NCBI RefSeq assembly: GCF_004769555.1
Contig: NZ_RQFY01000004.1
Coordinates: forward strand, 1,736,001-1,800,000
From: Leptospira koniambonensis
Lineage (GTDB): Bacteria; Spirochaetota; Leptospiria; Leptospirales; Leptospiraceae
Length of the DNA stretch: 64,000 bases
Direction of reading: 5' to 3'
A program made the translations under genes and the position numbers. The stretch's first letter is position 1. Every line of letters begins with the position of its first letter. The notes under the pieces were generated by a model that made no database searches, had not been told where the DNA came from, and saw only the letters and a program-made list of their open reading frames with translations. Positions 17,478 through 26,501 of this stretch are shown here, in pieces.

Positions 17478-19775
17478 ATGTCCTCGGGAAAGAGTAACAA
17501 ACTATCGGAACAACAGGTTCCAGGCAAAATTCCCGAAACAAACCAAGAATCAAGTTTGGTATTCGATCATCCTGATGCATTTATATTTGCGGACCTAGAA
17601 TGGAACCTAACGTACGTAAATGAAAAGGCAGAAGAGGTCTTACGTAGACCTAAAGAAAGCCTGATCGGCAAAAATATACTTACAGATTTTCCAAGAACAT
17701 TCGGAACAGACTTCGAGATCCAATACAAAAAGGCAAAAGAAACGGGCGAGCCTTGCATATTCGAAACATTTTTCGAACCATTTAATTCATGGATAGAGGC
17801 TAGGATCTATCCTCGCCCAGATGGATTTTTAGTTTATTATCAGGACATTACCCAAAGGAAGAAGAAAGAAATTTCCTGGGCAATAGGAGAAAGTCTACTC
17901 TGGGACATCTCCACTTCAGATACTCTAAGTTCTGCATTTGAAAAAGTGCTCAAAACATTAGTTAAAAATACTGCATGGACCTATGGACAGATCTGGAGAT
18001 CCAAAAACAATACTGTTTATATAAATGAAGAGGATCCGTATGTTTATGACTCAGATCTACAACTTCTATTCCGAAAAGAATCCATAAATAAATTTTTCAG
18101 TACCAAAGAAGGAATACTGAAGAAGGTAAGTGAATCGGGAGAATTACATTTTATACCGGACCTAGTAACTGATACGGAACTAAAAAGAAAAGATGCAGCT
18201 ATCGCGGCAGGCTTCCGTTCTTGGATAGGAATACCTATACTTTCTCACGGAAGATTTTATGAGATAGAACTTCTTTCCGAAAGAGTTTTGAATCCAGAAG
18301 AAGCTTATTTGGATCTATTAGGGGTTGTTTCTAAAAGATTTGCAGAAATTGTAAGTAGAAGGGTAGCGGACGAAGAAAGAAAAGCACTGATAGAACTTTC
18401 TTCTGAGATTATTCTTAATGTAGATTCTAATTGTGTGATCCGAAGAGCAAATTCTGCTTTCCATAGAATTTTAGGTTATGAAAGAAAATATATCAAAAAC
18501 AAAAGTTTGTTGGAATTCCTACATCCGGACGATGCAGAACTTACTAAACAAAAAATTTGCTCGGCCTCTAAAGAAGGATTCGAAAATCGTTATATAACTA
18601 AAGATGGAAAAGTTCGCCATATGAGCTGGAATACTGTCCGCCTTCCTGATTCTGAGACTATCTTCTGCATAGGAAGAGATATCACGGAAGAGAAAGAATG
18701 GAACGACTCTCTAAGACAACTCCAGAAGATGGATGCGGTAGGCCAACTCGCAGGAGGAATGGCCCATGATTTTAATAATCTTTTAAATATCATTTTGGCA
18801 AATTTGGATCTTTTAGAATTAAACCTAAGAGAAACGCCTGAACTTCTAAAAAGAGTATTCTCTGCGCAAGATGCGGTCAGAAGAGGTGCCGAGCTTAACA
18901 GAAGGTTACTCGCATTCTCTCGAAAACAAGCGTTAAATCCGGAGCAAGCAGATGTAAGTCATGTGATCTCTGATTTTGCAGATATACTTACAAGGATCCG
19001 GAACGATATAGTCAGTATAGAATTCTGTTTCGAAGAATTTCCAATGTTCTGTTCTTTTGAGAAGAATGGCCTGGAAAATGCTCTTCTAAATCTTTGTTTG
19101 AACTCAAGAGATGCGATGCCTATAGGGGGGAGGATTTTAGTAAGCACAGGATTTTCTCCTGCAGGAAAAGAGCATAGATCCATGATACCTGGATTTGTGG
19201 ATATGGAAGATGCATGTATCATATCGATCCGAGATGAAGGCTCAGGAATGGACGCAGGAGTATTAGAAAGATTATTCGAACCATTTTTTACCACTAAACA
19301 ATCCGGAAAAGGGACAGGTCTAGGAATGCCGATGGTTTACGGATTTGTAAAACAATCCAATGGGATGGTCCATGTGCATAGTGAGATCGGTAAGGGCACC
19401 TGTATTGAGATTTTCCTTCCCTTGAGTAGAAGTCCTGAAATTATCACTGAGAACCGAAATGAAAAAATTTTGGTATTAGAAAGAAATTTAAAGGGCCAAA
19501 CCTACTTAGCTGCTCTATTAAAGAGATTAGGTTTTGAAATATTCCCTGTTTATAATCTGCAAGAAGCGAAAACTGTTTTAGAAAATTATCCAGAAATGTA
19601 TGCGATGTTTGCAGAAGAAGAAATTTCGACTGAAAACTCTGGTTGGGAGAAATTCAAAAATAAAGATCGGATCATCGTAATTTCAGAATGGAATTCCAAT
19701 ACGGATTTTGACCCTTCTGTAAAAGTGCTTAAGAGGCCTTATACCTGGACTAAGTTGAAAAAATTACTTGGATAA
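17478..19775 (+). CDS. Hybrid histidine kinase: PAS-GAF-like-PAS-HisKA-HATPase-degenerate receiver
   Basis: A 765-residue kinase when started at ATG 17478 (AGGCAG just upstream); a longer frame from 17382 lies inside the EAL gene and is not used. Order: PAS (~25-135), GAF-like (~145-290), PAS (~300-410), dimerisation helix with GGMAHDFNN (His430), ATPase with NLCLNSRDAMP, RDEGSGMD and GKGTGLGM, and a C-terminal receiver-like domain (~660-765). In that last domain the expected Asp is missing (MFAEEEIS near residue 712). The kinase core is clearly paralogous to that of 14397-16256. It lies 19 bases after the receiver-EAL gene and is probably in the same operon. Confidence 0.92.
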   Translation: MSSGKSNKLSEQQVPGKIPETNQESSLVFDHPDAFIFADLEWNLTYVNEKAEEVLRRPKESLIGKNILTDFPRTFGTDFEIQYKKAKETGEPCIFETFFEPFNSWIEARIYPRPDGFLVYYQDITQRKKKEISWAIGESLLWDISTSDTLSSAFEKVLKTLVKNTAWTYGQIWRSKNNTVYINEEDPYVYDSDLQLLFRKESINKFFSTKEGILKKVSESGELHFIPDLVTDTELKRKDAAIAAGFRSWIGIPILSHGRFYEIELLSERVLNPEEAYLDLLGVVSKRFAEIVSRRVADEERKALIELSSEIILNVDSNCVIRRANSAFHRILGYERKYIKNKSLLEFLHPDDAELTKQKICSASKEGFENRYITKDGKVRHMSWNTVRLPDSETIFCIGRDITEEKEWNDSLRQLQKMDAVGQLAGGMAHDFNNLLNIILANLDLLELNLRETPELLKRVFSAQDAVRRGAELNRRLLAFSRKQALNPEQADVSHVISDFADILTRIRNDIVSIEFCFEEFPMFCSFEKNGLENALLNLCLNSRDAMPIGGRILVSTGFSPAGKEHRSMIPGFVDMEDACIISIRDEGSGMDAGVLERLFEPFFTTKQSGKGTGLGMPMVYGFVKQSNGMVHVHSEIGKGTCIEIFLPLSRSPEIITENRNEKILVLERNLKGQTYLAALLKRLGFEIFPVYNLQEAKTVLENYPEMYAMFAEEEISTENSGWEKFKNKDRIIVISEWNSNTDFDPSVKVLKRPYTWTKLKKLLG

Positions 19776-19779
19776 AAAT

Positions 19780-20514
19780 TTATCTGGATCTGTTCGAGAA
19801 AAAAGTTAATTTAAAGAAAATATAAAGTATTTTCACCCCTGCCTTAAAACTCCCGATCAAATTTCCGCTGATCTTAGATTTTCCACCTTTTCTTTTTCCA
19901 TAATGAACAGGGATTTCCTGGATCTTGAATTTATTACGGATCGCCTTGATCTGCATTTCAAGGTTCCATCCCCAAGTAGGATCTTGTAGATCTAGATCCA
20001 GTAAAGATTGCCATCTTAAAACACGAAATGGTCCAAGATCAGTAAATTTTACTCCATAAAATATGCGGATCAAAAAGCAAGAAAGCCAATTGCCGAATAT
20101 CTGTAAGAAGGACAAGGAACCTGGCTCTGCATTTCCTAAAGTTCTGGAACCGATCACAAAATTTGTGTTTGGATCTTTGGAGAATGCAGAGAATAGATCT
20201 TTTAGATTGTTGAGATCATCTGAACCATCTGCATCCATGAACACTATGAATTCGGGAGAAATTTTTCTTTCTTGAAGATAATGGATCCCAGCTAAACAGG
20301 CAGCACCATAACCTCTTTTTGGTTCTTGGACTAGAACCACTCCTGCATCGATTGCAATTTGAGGAGTTAAATCCTTGGATCCATTGTCTAAGATCAGAAT
20401 TTGTCTAGGCAAGATCCCAAATCCAAAGAGAGAATCCAAAACTTTAGGTAAGGATTCTTCTTCGTTTAGGGCAGGGATCAAAAATCTAGAATTTGCCCAG
20501 GGAGCAGTCGACAA
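19780..20514 (-). CDS. Family 2 glycosyltransferase, dolichyl/polyprenyl-phosphate sugar synthase-like
   Basis: A 244-residue GT-A fold enzyme: FLIPALNEEESLPKVLDSL at the N-terminus, nucleotide-sugar site DNGSKD, metal motif MDADGSDD, and acceptor region ending WGWNLEMQIKA and EIPVHYGKRKGGKSKISG. This matches DPM1/GtrB-like enzymes that load a sugar onto polyprenyl phosphate at the membrane. The start is TTG at 20514 with an AGAGGAGA ribosome site inside the end of the upstream cytochrome gene, six bases away, so it is coupled to that gene. Its product could serve the GT-C-like membrane proteins at 22912 and 25102; this is inference. Confidence 0.87.
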   Translation of the reverse strand: MSTAPWANSRFLIPALNEEESLPKVLDSLFGFGILPRQILILDNGSKDLTPQIAIDAGVVLVQEPKRGYGAACLAGIHYLQERKISPEFIVFMDADGSDDLNNLKDLFSAFSKDPNTNFVIGSRTLGNAEPGSLSFLQIFGNWLSCFLIRIFYGVKFTDLGPFRVLRWQSLLDLDLQDPTWGWNLEMQIKAIRNKFKIQEIPVHYGKRKGGKSKISGNLIGSFKAGVKILYIFFKLTFFSNRSR

Positions 20515-20519
20515 ATGGA

Positions 20520-21881
20520 TTATTCTCCTCTTCTATTTTTAGAGATCCTGAATAGTTCTTCAGGAGAATAGATCTTAGTCTTTCCAGAGTTCAGATCAAT
20601 ATCTTCTTTATGGACTATACTGGAAAAAGGATAAAAATTTTCTATCTCGGATATCTTTTTGCGAATATCTAAGTGAACATTTTCACTATTCTTTCTCATA
20701 TGTTCTGCATTCGATTCTTTCAGTCTAGTATGATAAATTTCGAATACGATTTTAGACGCACCTTTTTCAATTCCAGTAAATTGGTCCTTCCAAACCTTGG
20801 TTTCTCCAGGAAGAATACGAGTATCTGCAACAAGTCTTGCCTTAGGATACCATTCCCACTCTTGTCCGAACTTGATCTCTTTGGCCGCCAAAGATTTACC
20901 TTTTGGATCCAATACGGAAATTTTCAGAAGTATAAACCTTTCAGGATCTCCTGTTGGAATATTATGAGCAGCTTTTTCATTCGTTAAAGAAACTAAATAT
21001 TCTAGATCGTTTCCATTTTTCTTTAATTGGAGAGGTGCGATTTTTAAACCAGTCCTATATCCTCCAGGGATCTGTTTCTCATAGAGTTCGAATTTTTTAG
21101 GAACTCCTCCTCCGATAAAAGAATGTTTATGAGAAGTCCTGATTGGAGTGTTTAATTCTGGTTTTACTAGTTTACGTTGTAATTCTCCCATATGACAGGA
21201 ACCACAGGCGATTTTTCCGTGTGAGTTCCCTTTTTGTTCCAACTCATTCCCTGTTTTGAAAGCGCATACCAATTGGTCGTCTAAAACATAATTTGCATTA
21301 TGACAGTCTAGACATCTATTTCTCAATTTATCAGGATCAATCTTGATTGGATGAGGAGGTTTTGTTGTTCCGTTTGCACCCAATACATAAGAATTTCCCT
21401 GCTCGTCCAAACGAACATGGCATACTGCGCAAGTAACTCCTTCTGCTTTCATTTTAGGATCAAAGTTAGGATTTGGTTCTTCTATAGGAGTCCTATAATC
21501 TCCGTTATTTAGATAATTAACCAAAGTTTCTCTTTGGTTCGCAACTGGAGTATGGCAGTTTAAACAAAGCCATCTAGGAGAAGAAGACTTAGAAAGTTCA
21601 GATTGGAATTGAAGATCAGAAAGTGCGTTTGCATGAGTGGATGTTTTCCATTCTGCATAAATTTCGATATGACATCTTCCACAATTCTCCGCTCTGACCT
21701 CTCCCACTCCAGCAAGAGGAGGAAGATGTGGTAAAGGTTTGGACCAAGGAGCCTGAGAAAACACCTCGTCCACGGGGATCGGTTGATCTTTCGGTTTAGT
21801 AAAAATACAATAGAATAAACTAATGGCAAAGGATAAAGATATAACCGCTAATATTAAACTTCTTCTTTTATTTAAGAACAT
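20520..21881 (-). CDS. Periplasmic pentaheme c-type cytochrome (cytochrome c554-like family)
   Basis: A 453-residue protein with an N-terminal membrane anchor or signal (residues 7-27) and five CxxCH haem sites: CGRCH (67-71), CLNCH (106-110), CAVCH (151-155), CLDCH (190-194) and CGSCH (226-230). A beta-rich C-terminal half has AHNIPTGDPERF, a motif often seen after the haem region in multiheme cytochromes of this kind. It lies 10 bases after the sulfurtransferase gene and just before a GT2 gene. It is paralogous in layout to the cytochrome at 30927-32111. It is likely a periplasmic electron carrier; partner and substrate are unknown. Confidence 0.88.
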   Translation of the reverse strand: MFLNKRRSLILAVISLSFAISLFYCIFTKPKDQPIPVDEVFSQAPWSKPLPHLPPLAGVGEVRAENCGRCHIEIYAEWKTSTHANALSDLQFQSELSKSSSPRWLCLNCHTPVANQRETLVNYLNNGDYRTPIEEPNPNFDPKMKAEGVTCAVCHVRLDEQGNSYVLGANGTTKPPHPIKIDPDKLRNRCLDCHNANYVLDDQLVCAFKTGNELEQKGNSHGKIACGSCHMGELQRKLVKPELNTPIRTSHKHSFIGGGVPKKFELYEKQIPGGYRTGLKIAPLQLKKNGNDLEYLVSLTNEKAAHNIPTGDPERFILLKISVLDPKGKSLAAKEIKFGQEWEWYPKARLVADTRILPGETKVWKDQFTGIEKGASKIVFEIYHTRLKESNAEHMRKNSENVHLDIRKKISEIENFYPFSSIVHKEDIDLNSGKTKIYSPEELFRISKNRRGE

Positions 21882-21891
21882 TATAAAAATA

Positions 21892-22776
21892 TTATCTAGT
21901 TACTAGGGGATGGTTTTGATCCCCTTTAGAAGACCATTCCCACATAGATCCTGCATAATTTTTTGCATTATAACCCAGGGAAACTAGAACAGATGTCATC
22001 CATCCAGATCTAACTCCTCCAGTGCAATAAGAGATCACAGTTTTATCTTTGGAAATCCCTAATTCGTATAATTTAGAAACAATTTTAGACTCACTTAATA
22101 GATATCCGTCCTTATCCAAAAATTGTTTGTAATAGATCCATTTTGCTCCAGGAAGATGGCCTCCTCTAGATTCTCCGTAAGGAGTTTGTCCTAAAAATTC
22201 CCTTTCTTCTCTGGTATCTATAAAGGCGAATTTTTTATCAGAAAGTTCTGTTTGGACCAATTTTGAATCTGCAGACCAATTTTTATTCTCAGCAGCTGAA
22301 ATATTTATTTTAGAAAGAATTTCTGGGCGATTAGAAACAGGAGAATTCGAAGCCTTCTGCAAAGCGTTAACCCCTCCATCTACTATGAATGATTTAGAAA
22401 AACCTAATGTACGTAAGGACCAAACGATTCTGCCTTCTTCTCCCCATCCTCCTGTAGGATCTCCGAATACCAATACGATCTTGCTTGTATCCAAACCTTT
22501 TTTACGCAGGAGTTCCTTCGCTTCCGATGCCTGGACTAAATTTCCCTGGTTAGGAAATTCTTTTTGAGAGATCTCCTGCCAACCTAATGGAACAGATTTG
22601 GAGAATGTGGATACTTTGATACCTTCTCTTGCATCTACGAATACTGCGCCTTGTCCGTGCAGGTATAATGCCTCGGGTGCGCTGATAAACCATCCTCTGA
22701 CTCCGGAAAGTTTTTCGGAGGCGAAAAGGGAGGAAGAGATTAGAAAGACTAAGGCAAAAGAGATTATGAGTTTCAT
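21892..22776 (-). CDS. Periplasmic double-rhodanese sulfurtransferase
   Basis: About 294 residues from ATG 22776; a longer frame begins with TTG at 22824 but would bury the signal peptide (MKLIISFALVFLISSSLFA). Two tandem rhodanese domains follow. The first (~residues 25-145) has VFVDARE and IVLVFGDPTGGWGEEGRIVWSL with no Cys at the active-site loop. The second (~170-290) has the catalytic loop SYCTGGVRSG with its Cys. Export makes it a periplasmic sulfurtransferase (thiosulfate or polysulfide type). It is followed 10 bases on by a pentaheme cytochrome gene, suggesting sulfur chemistry linked to electron transfer. Confidence 0.87.
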   Translation of the reverse strand: MKLIISFALVFLISSSLFASEKLSGVRGWFISAPEALYLHGQGAVFVDAREGIKVSTFSKSVPLGWQEISQKEFPNQGNLVQASEAKELLRKKGLDTSKIVLVFGDPTGGWGEEGRIVWSLRTLGFSKSFIVDGGVNALQKASNSPVSNRPEILSKINISAAENKNWSADSKLVQTELSDKKFAFIDTREEREFLGQTPYGESRGGHLPGAKWIYYKQFLDKDGYLLSESKIVSKLYELGISKDKTVISYCTGGVRSGWMTSVLVSLGYNAKNYAGSMWEWSSKGDQNHPLVTR

Positions 22777-22859
22777 TTGGGCTAACTTGAGAGAGGTTTC
22801 AAAATTCGTCAATAAGTAATACAAAAAATCCTATATAGCAGAATATTTTTAATATTACA

Positions 22860-22869
22860 GACAATTGTC
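22860..22869. promoter_or_regulatory. Palindrome between divergent sulfurtransferase and GT-C genes
   Basis: GACAATTGTC is a perfect 10-bp palindrome in the 135-base divergent gap. A related element, GACAAT-ATA-TTGTTC, lies upstream of the 26502 rhodanese lipoprotein. It could be a shared operator, but it is short and the region is AT-rich. Confidence 0.3.
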
Positions 22870-22911
22870 CAGGATTTTAATGGTATTTAACGATGAAAAG
22901 GAAAATGGACC

Positions 22912-24294
22912 TTGGAATTCAGAAGAAATAAAGAAAGAAGAAGCTACATTTTGAATTTCACGAATCTGCTTTGGATTCTGGCTTCTTTGGCTTACCTATC
23001 TATTTTTCTCTTCTGGGAGATGAAGAACCAAGGAAGAAGTTTAACTGGAAATTTATATATTCTAGGTTTTTGCGGATTAAGTGTTGTTTATGGATTTCTA
23101 TATTTTACTAAAACTTTCGAAACATCGGGAAGATTAAGTTTTGTTTTAGGACTTATCCTTCGCGTGATCTTGATCTTTTTTACTCCTATCTTTGAAGATG
23201 ATTGGGCACGTTATCTTTGGGATGGATGGATCAGTTCCGAAAAGGGAAGTCCTTATGGGATCACTCCAGAATCTTTTTTTGGAGAATTAGATCCTACTAG
23301 AACTGAAATACTTTCTAGGATCAATCATCCTGACTGGCCTACCATTTATGGACCAGTGCTTGAGATCTATTTTTATCTCATTCATATTCTATTCCCTTGG
23401 AAACTTTGGGCTCTCAAACTTTTTCTTTTGGTTCCGGACATTCTACTATTCTTCTTGATCAAGACCAAATACGGAGCTCGGTCTTCTTCTTTATACTTTT
23501 GGAATCCAATTCTGATCAAAGAAGTCTTTTTAAATTCTCATCCGGATATTATAGGGATTTTTCTATTGTTTTATTCTTTTTATCTAGCGGAGAAGTCTAG
23601 GTTTCGTTTGGCCTTCTTTATTTGGGGGCTCAGTTTAGCTGTAAAAGGATTCGGAGTTTTACTTTTTCCTTTCTTATTGAGATCATATCGGAACAAAGAT
23701 CAGAATTGGAAAAATGCGGGGATAGATGCGACCTTTTCACTTTTAGGAATAGTATTAGCATATTCTCCTTTTCTATTCTTTTCCAAAGAAACTGATTTTA
23801 CCGCTCTAACTAGATTTATAGGAAGTTTTACATTTTTTCCTTTAGGTTATCATATTCTTTATTCGTTCTTTGGAGAATTCTCTCGGGCTTTTTGGGCGAT
23901 CCCTGCACTTATCACTATATTATTCTTTTTGAATGAAAAATACTCTTTGGGTTTGAGAGATGAGGAGAAGTTAGGGATTGTATTCTTCTTATTCTTCTAC
24001 TTTTCGCCTGTTGTAAATGCTTGGTATTTACTTTGGATGTTCCCATTTTTGCTTACAGGACCCAGAGTCTTTTGGCCGTCTTGGATACTTTTGTTCTTGG
24101 GACAGATATCTTATTTAAACTACGCGAACCTGGGAGATTGGAAGTCCGTATTAGAAAAAGGTTATTATGCGCATCCTGAATGGCTCTTAACTTTGATCAG
24201 TTTAAGCTTCTTTCCGATTCTTCTTATCTGGTACAGGAACCGCTTTTCTTCTAAAATCACCAATTCCCTTGAAAAACCATCTCTTTTGAGCTAA
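22912..24294 (+). CDS. Polytopic GT-C/GT87-like glycosyltransferase
   Basis: A 460-residue membrane protein with about ten to twelve spans. The first loop has FTPIFEDDWARYLWDGWI, with the adjacent acidic residues typical of GT-C catalytic loops that use polyprenyl-phosphate sugars (GT87/DUF2029-like). Spans are rich in Phe, Leu and Trp. The start is TTG at 22912; the frame closes 18 bases upstream and no ATG is available before span 1, so either TTG is used or the protein begins later. It is transcribed away from the sulfurtransferase. The donor sugar and acceptor are unknown. Confidence 0.72.
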   Translation: MEFRRNKERRSYILNFTNLLWILASLAYLSIFLFWEMKNQGRSLTGNLYILGFCGLSVVYGFLYFTKTFETSGRLSFVLGLILRVILIFFTPIFEDDWARYLWDGWISSEKGSPYGITPESFFGELDPTRTEILSRINHPDWPTIYGPVLEIYFYLIHILFPWKLWALKLFLLVPDILLFFLIKTKYGARSSSLYFWNPILIKEVFLNSHPDIIGIFLLFYSFYLAEKSRFRLAFFIWGLSLAVKGFGVLLFPFLLRSYRNKDQNWKNAGIDATFSLLGIVLAYSPFLFFSKETDFTALTRFIGSFTFFPLGYHILYSFFGEFSRAFWAIPALITILFFLNEKYSLGLRDEEKLGIVFFLFFYFSPVVNAWYLLWMFPFLLTGPRVFWPSWILLFLGQISYLNYANLGDWKSVLEKGYYAHPEWLLTLISLSFFPILLIWYRNRFSSKITNSLEKPSLLS

Positions 24295-24335
24295 ATCAGA
24301 TTTTTTTCTTTTTTGGAAGAATTTTGATTGTTATT

Positions 24336-24363
24336 TTGGATAGTATTTCCAATAAGTTGGATA
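24336..24363 (+). promoter_or_regulatory. Paired TTGGATA direct repeats with an inverted repeat, upstream of the XRE-cupin gene
   Basis: TTGGATA occurs at 24336-24342 and again at 24357-24363, spaced 21 bases (two helical turns). The second copy is half of the inverted repeat TCCAA-TAAG-TTGGA (24348-24361). A third TTGGATA is at 26375-26381 before the rhodanese lipoprotein. This suggests an operator for the XRE-cupin protein; not proven. Confidence 0.4.
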
Positions 24364-24422
24364 AAATATTATTATAACTGTTCGGAATAAACATAATTCC
24401 GGTCCAGTGAGGAGAACCGAGT

Positions 24423-25007
24423 ATGCCAACGATCGATCCGATTGAAAGAGGTCTGATCCAATCTATTGGGACCTTGGTTCGTAAGAGAAGACAAGAGTTA
24501 GGTCTTTCTCTTGGAAAGCTTGCAGAATTATCTCAGGTGAGTAGAGGAATGTTAAGCCTCGTGGAATCTGGAAAAGCTGCACCTTCTATCGCTTTATTAT
24601 GGAAAATTTCAAAGGCAATCCGTTTGCCTTTGTCCAGTCTCATGGAATTTTCTAAGGAAGAGTTTCCTAAAATTTTCAGGAAAGAAGACTCCAGTGAAAA
24701 TTCTGTAGAAGAGAATCAGTATGTGATCCGTCCTCTTCTTCATGAAGAAACTAGATTTCAAACTAGGCTATTTGAGATCAGACTTCTTTCTGGAGTTGCT
24801 AAAACTTTTATTACAAAAGTACAATCCAAACAAAGACAGAATTTGTTCCTACAATCTGGTGCGCTTCGTTTGAAAGTGGGTGGTAAATGGTTCGATTTGC
24901 AAGAAGGAGACAGTATGACCTTCTTAGGAAAGGATCTGCAAGAACTTGCAAATTTAGGGGAGAAGGACTCGTATCTGATCTGGTCATCCTCTCTTTCTGA
25001 TGATTGA
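24423..25007 (+). CDS. XRE-cupin transcriptional regulator
   Basis: A 194-residue protein: an XRE helix-turn-helix at residues ~12-68 (LVRKRRQELGLSLGKLAELSQVSRGMLSLVESGKAAPSIALLWKI) joined to a C-terminal cupin (~110-190; FLQSGALRLKVGGKWFDLQEGDSMTF). Regulators of this class sense small metabolites; the E. coli member SutR (YdcN) acts on sulfur-use genes, which fits the rhodanese-rich surroundings. The ribosome site GAGGAG lies well placed before ATG. TTGGATA repeats upstream may be its own operator. It is the only DNA-binding protein inside the 20-32 kb locus and the natural candidate for its control. Confidence 0.9.
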   Translation: MPTIDPIERGLIQSIGTLVRKRRQELGLSLGKLAELSQVSRGMLSLVESGKAAPSIALLWKISKAIRLPLSSLMEFSKEEFPKIFRKEDSSENSVEENQYVIRPLLHEETRFQTRLFEIRLLSGVAKTFITKVQSKQRQNLFLQSGALRLKVGGKWFDLQEGDSMTFLGKDLQELANLGEKDSYLIWSSSLSDD

Positions 25008-25101
25008 AATAGATCTGTATTTTGAGTTTTGTTAATTGCAATTCCTGAGGGTCTTTAGAGTATAATCCGGACTTTTCATCAAATGAAAAGTTTTTGGTTA
25101 G

Positions 25102-26196
25102 ATGAAAGTTTTCGAGAAGATCCAAAAAAGTTTCTCCAAACGAAAAAAACTAATATTGTCCATTCTCATCGGACTTGTTTCTATTTTTTTCTTAAAGGAA
25201 GCTTCTTATTTTTTATACAAAACTTCTACTGAGTCTCAGGTAATCAATTCAGGGTTTTATTATCTTTCTAAGTCGGATCTTTCTAAAGAATACGATTCTG
25301 ATTCTTTTTTATTTCCTTATCATTTAAGATTTTTCAAAATAGATCTTTCTCCGGAACAATTTAAAAGATATTGTAAGTTTTTATTATATATTATTTCCGC
25401 AGTTTTGATCTCGTACGCTTCCTATTTCAGAGGTGCCTTTACTGGGATATTTTTAGGTCTATTTTTACTTCTTTCTCCAATTTATCTGATCCAAGGCAGT
25501 TGGATCGGATTTCCGGACCATCTTACATTCTTCTGGTCTATATTGTTGATTTTGTTTTTAGATCTTAGGGAACAGGACAGGGAGAAGAAGGTTTATTTAT
25601 ACGTTCTATTCATCCTTTTTATTTTAGGATCTTGGACCCATTTTTATCAGTTCCTGATCATTTCCTTTTTAGTTTTGTTTTTGTATTTCTGGGAGAAGAA
25701 AGAGATCGATCGGGATATTCTGAAAATCTTTTTGGTCGGGATGTTTGTAGGGAGAGCTTCTTCTTTTCTGATCTTTTATCTGAATGGAATAGAATGGAAC
25801 GAAAGAAGATTGGATACTGCCCAGTCTTTAGGTTTCTGGCGCTGGTATTCCATGCATAAGAAACATGTTCTTCTTACCTTATTATCTTTTTGGAACGGTT
25901 TGGTGTTCTTGTTCTTGGAAAATCTGATCCGTAAAAAGATCTCTCTATTGCTTATCTTTTTCGGAGTCTTGCTGATTACTTTTTTTACCGGGGACACGAC
26001 TAGAGTGTTTTCTCACTTATTCTATCCGGCTTGGATAGCCCTCTGGCTCATCCGTTCTCGAAATGGATTTTCTAAGCAGGAAAAATGGATCTTAAGTCTG
26101 GGACTCGTCCTGGCATTGGCCTATCTTTTGGTTTTTGATCCTTTTTATAAATGGGGAGCGGATTTGATCTATCTGCGGGCACCGGTTTCTTTTTAA
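25102..26196 (+). CDS. Polytopic membrane protein, possible GT-C glycosyltransferase
   Basis: A 364-residue protein with a basic cytoplasmic N-terminus and about nine predicted spans. It has aromatic-rich helices (FGVLLITFFTGDTTRVFSHLFYPAWIALWL). The periplasmic loop after span 1 (about residues 35-90) is polar and has YYLSKSDLSKEYDSDSFLFPYHL. The layout is like GT-C or DUF-type leptospiral membrane proteins, but no diagnostic motif is certain. It follows the XRE-cupin gene by 94 bases in the same direction and is closed by an AT-rich hairpin. The function is unknown. Confidence 0.6.
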   Translation: MKVFEKIQKSFSKRKKLILSILIGLVSIFFLKEASYFLYKTSTESQVINSGFYYLSKSDLSKEYDSDSFLFPYHLRFFKIDLSPEQFKRYCKFLLYIISAVLISYASYFRGAFTGIFLGLFLLLSPIYLIQGSWIGFPDHLTFFWSILLILFLDLREQDREKKVYLYVLFILFILGSWTHFYQFLIISFLVLFLYFWEKKEIDRDILKIFLVGMFVGRASSFLIFYLNGIEWNERRLDTAQSLGFWRWYSMHKKHVLLTLLSFWNGLVFLFLENLIRKKISLLLIFFGVLLITFFTGDTTRVFSHLFYPAWIALWLIRSRNGFSKQEKWILSLGLVLALAYLLVFDPFYKWGADLIYLRAPVSF

Positions 26197-26234
26197 GAAA
26201 AATCACTTTATAAAAAGGTAATTTTTCTTTTTTG
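26195..26234 (+). terminator. AT-rich terminator-like hairpin after the 25102 gene
   Basis: AAGAAAAAT (26195-26203) pairs with ATTTTTCTT (26221-26229) and is followed by more T residues. The left arm starts at the stop codon. It is a weak but plausible Rho-independent terminator. Confidence 0.5.
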
Positions 26235-26501
26235 AATATTCCGCTTTAACGGAAAATAACGCCTCCTACGTTCACAAAAAACATTTTCTATAGTCATTTT
26301 GTTTCCGAATTTTTAGAGTTCGCTCCGTTTTGTTTAAAAAATTGTCCGCTCATGACAATATATTGTTCATTTAATTGGATAATATGTTCGTTATATTGAA
26401 ATAAGCATGGTGAAAACAGAACCTTTTCTCGACTTTGTGCTTAGAGTCCGCAGTGGAATAAACATGAGGGAACCCCGACCGGACCAGCAAAGGAGAATAA
26501 A
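26235..26501 (+). promoter_or_regulatory. Leader and promoter region of the rhodanese lipoprotein operon
   Basis: No open frame of note. It holds the perfect palindrome ACAATATATTGT (26355-26366), a TTGGATA element (26375-26381) also seen before the XRE-cupin gene, and a strong ribosome site (AAAGGAGAA) before ATG 26502. A promoter for the 26502-32111 gene run is expected here; the exact -35 and -10 are not clear. Confidence 0.45.

Noticed and set aside
22777..22824. TTG-started longer form of the sulfurtransferase
   Set aside because: It would place 16 polar residues before an evident signal peptide, and there is no ribosome site.
24366..24380. PerR-like AT palindrome before the XRE-cupin gene
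   Set aside because: Only one arm fits the consensus; the other matches at about four of seven bases in an AT-rich stretch.
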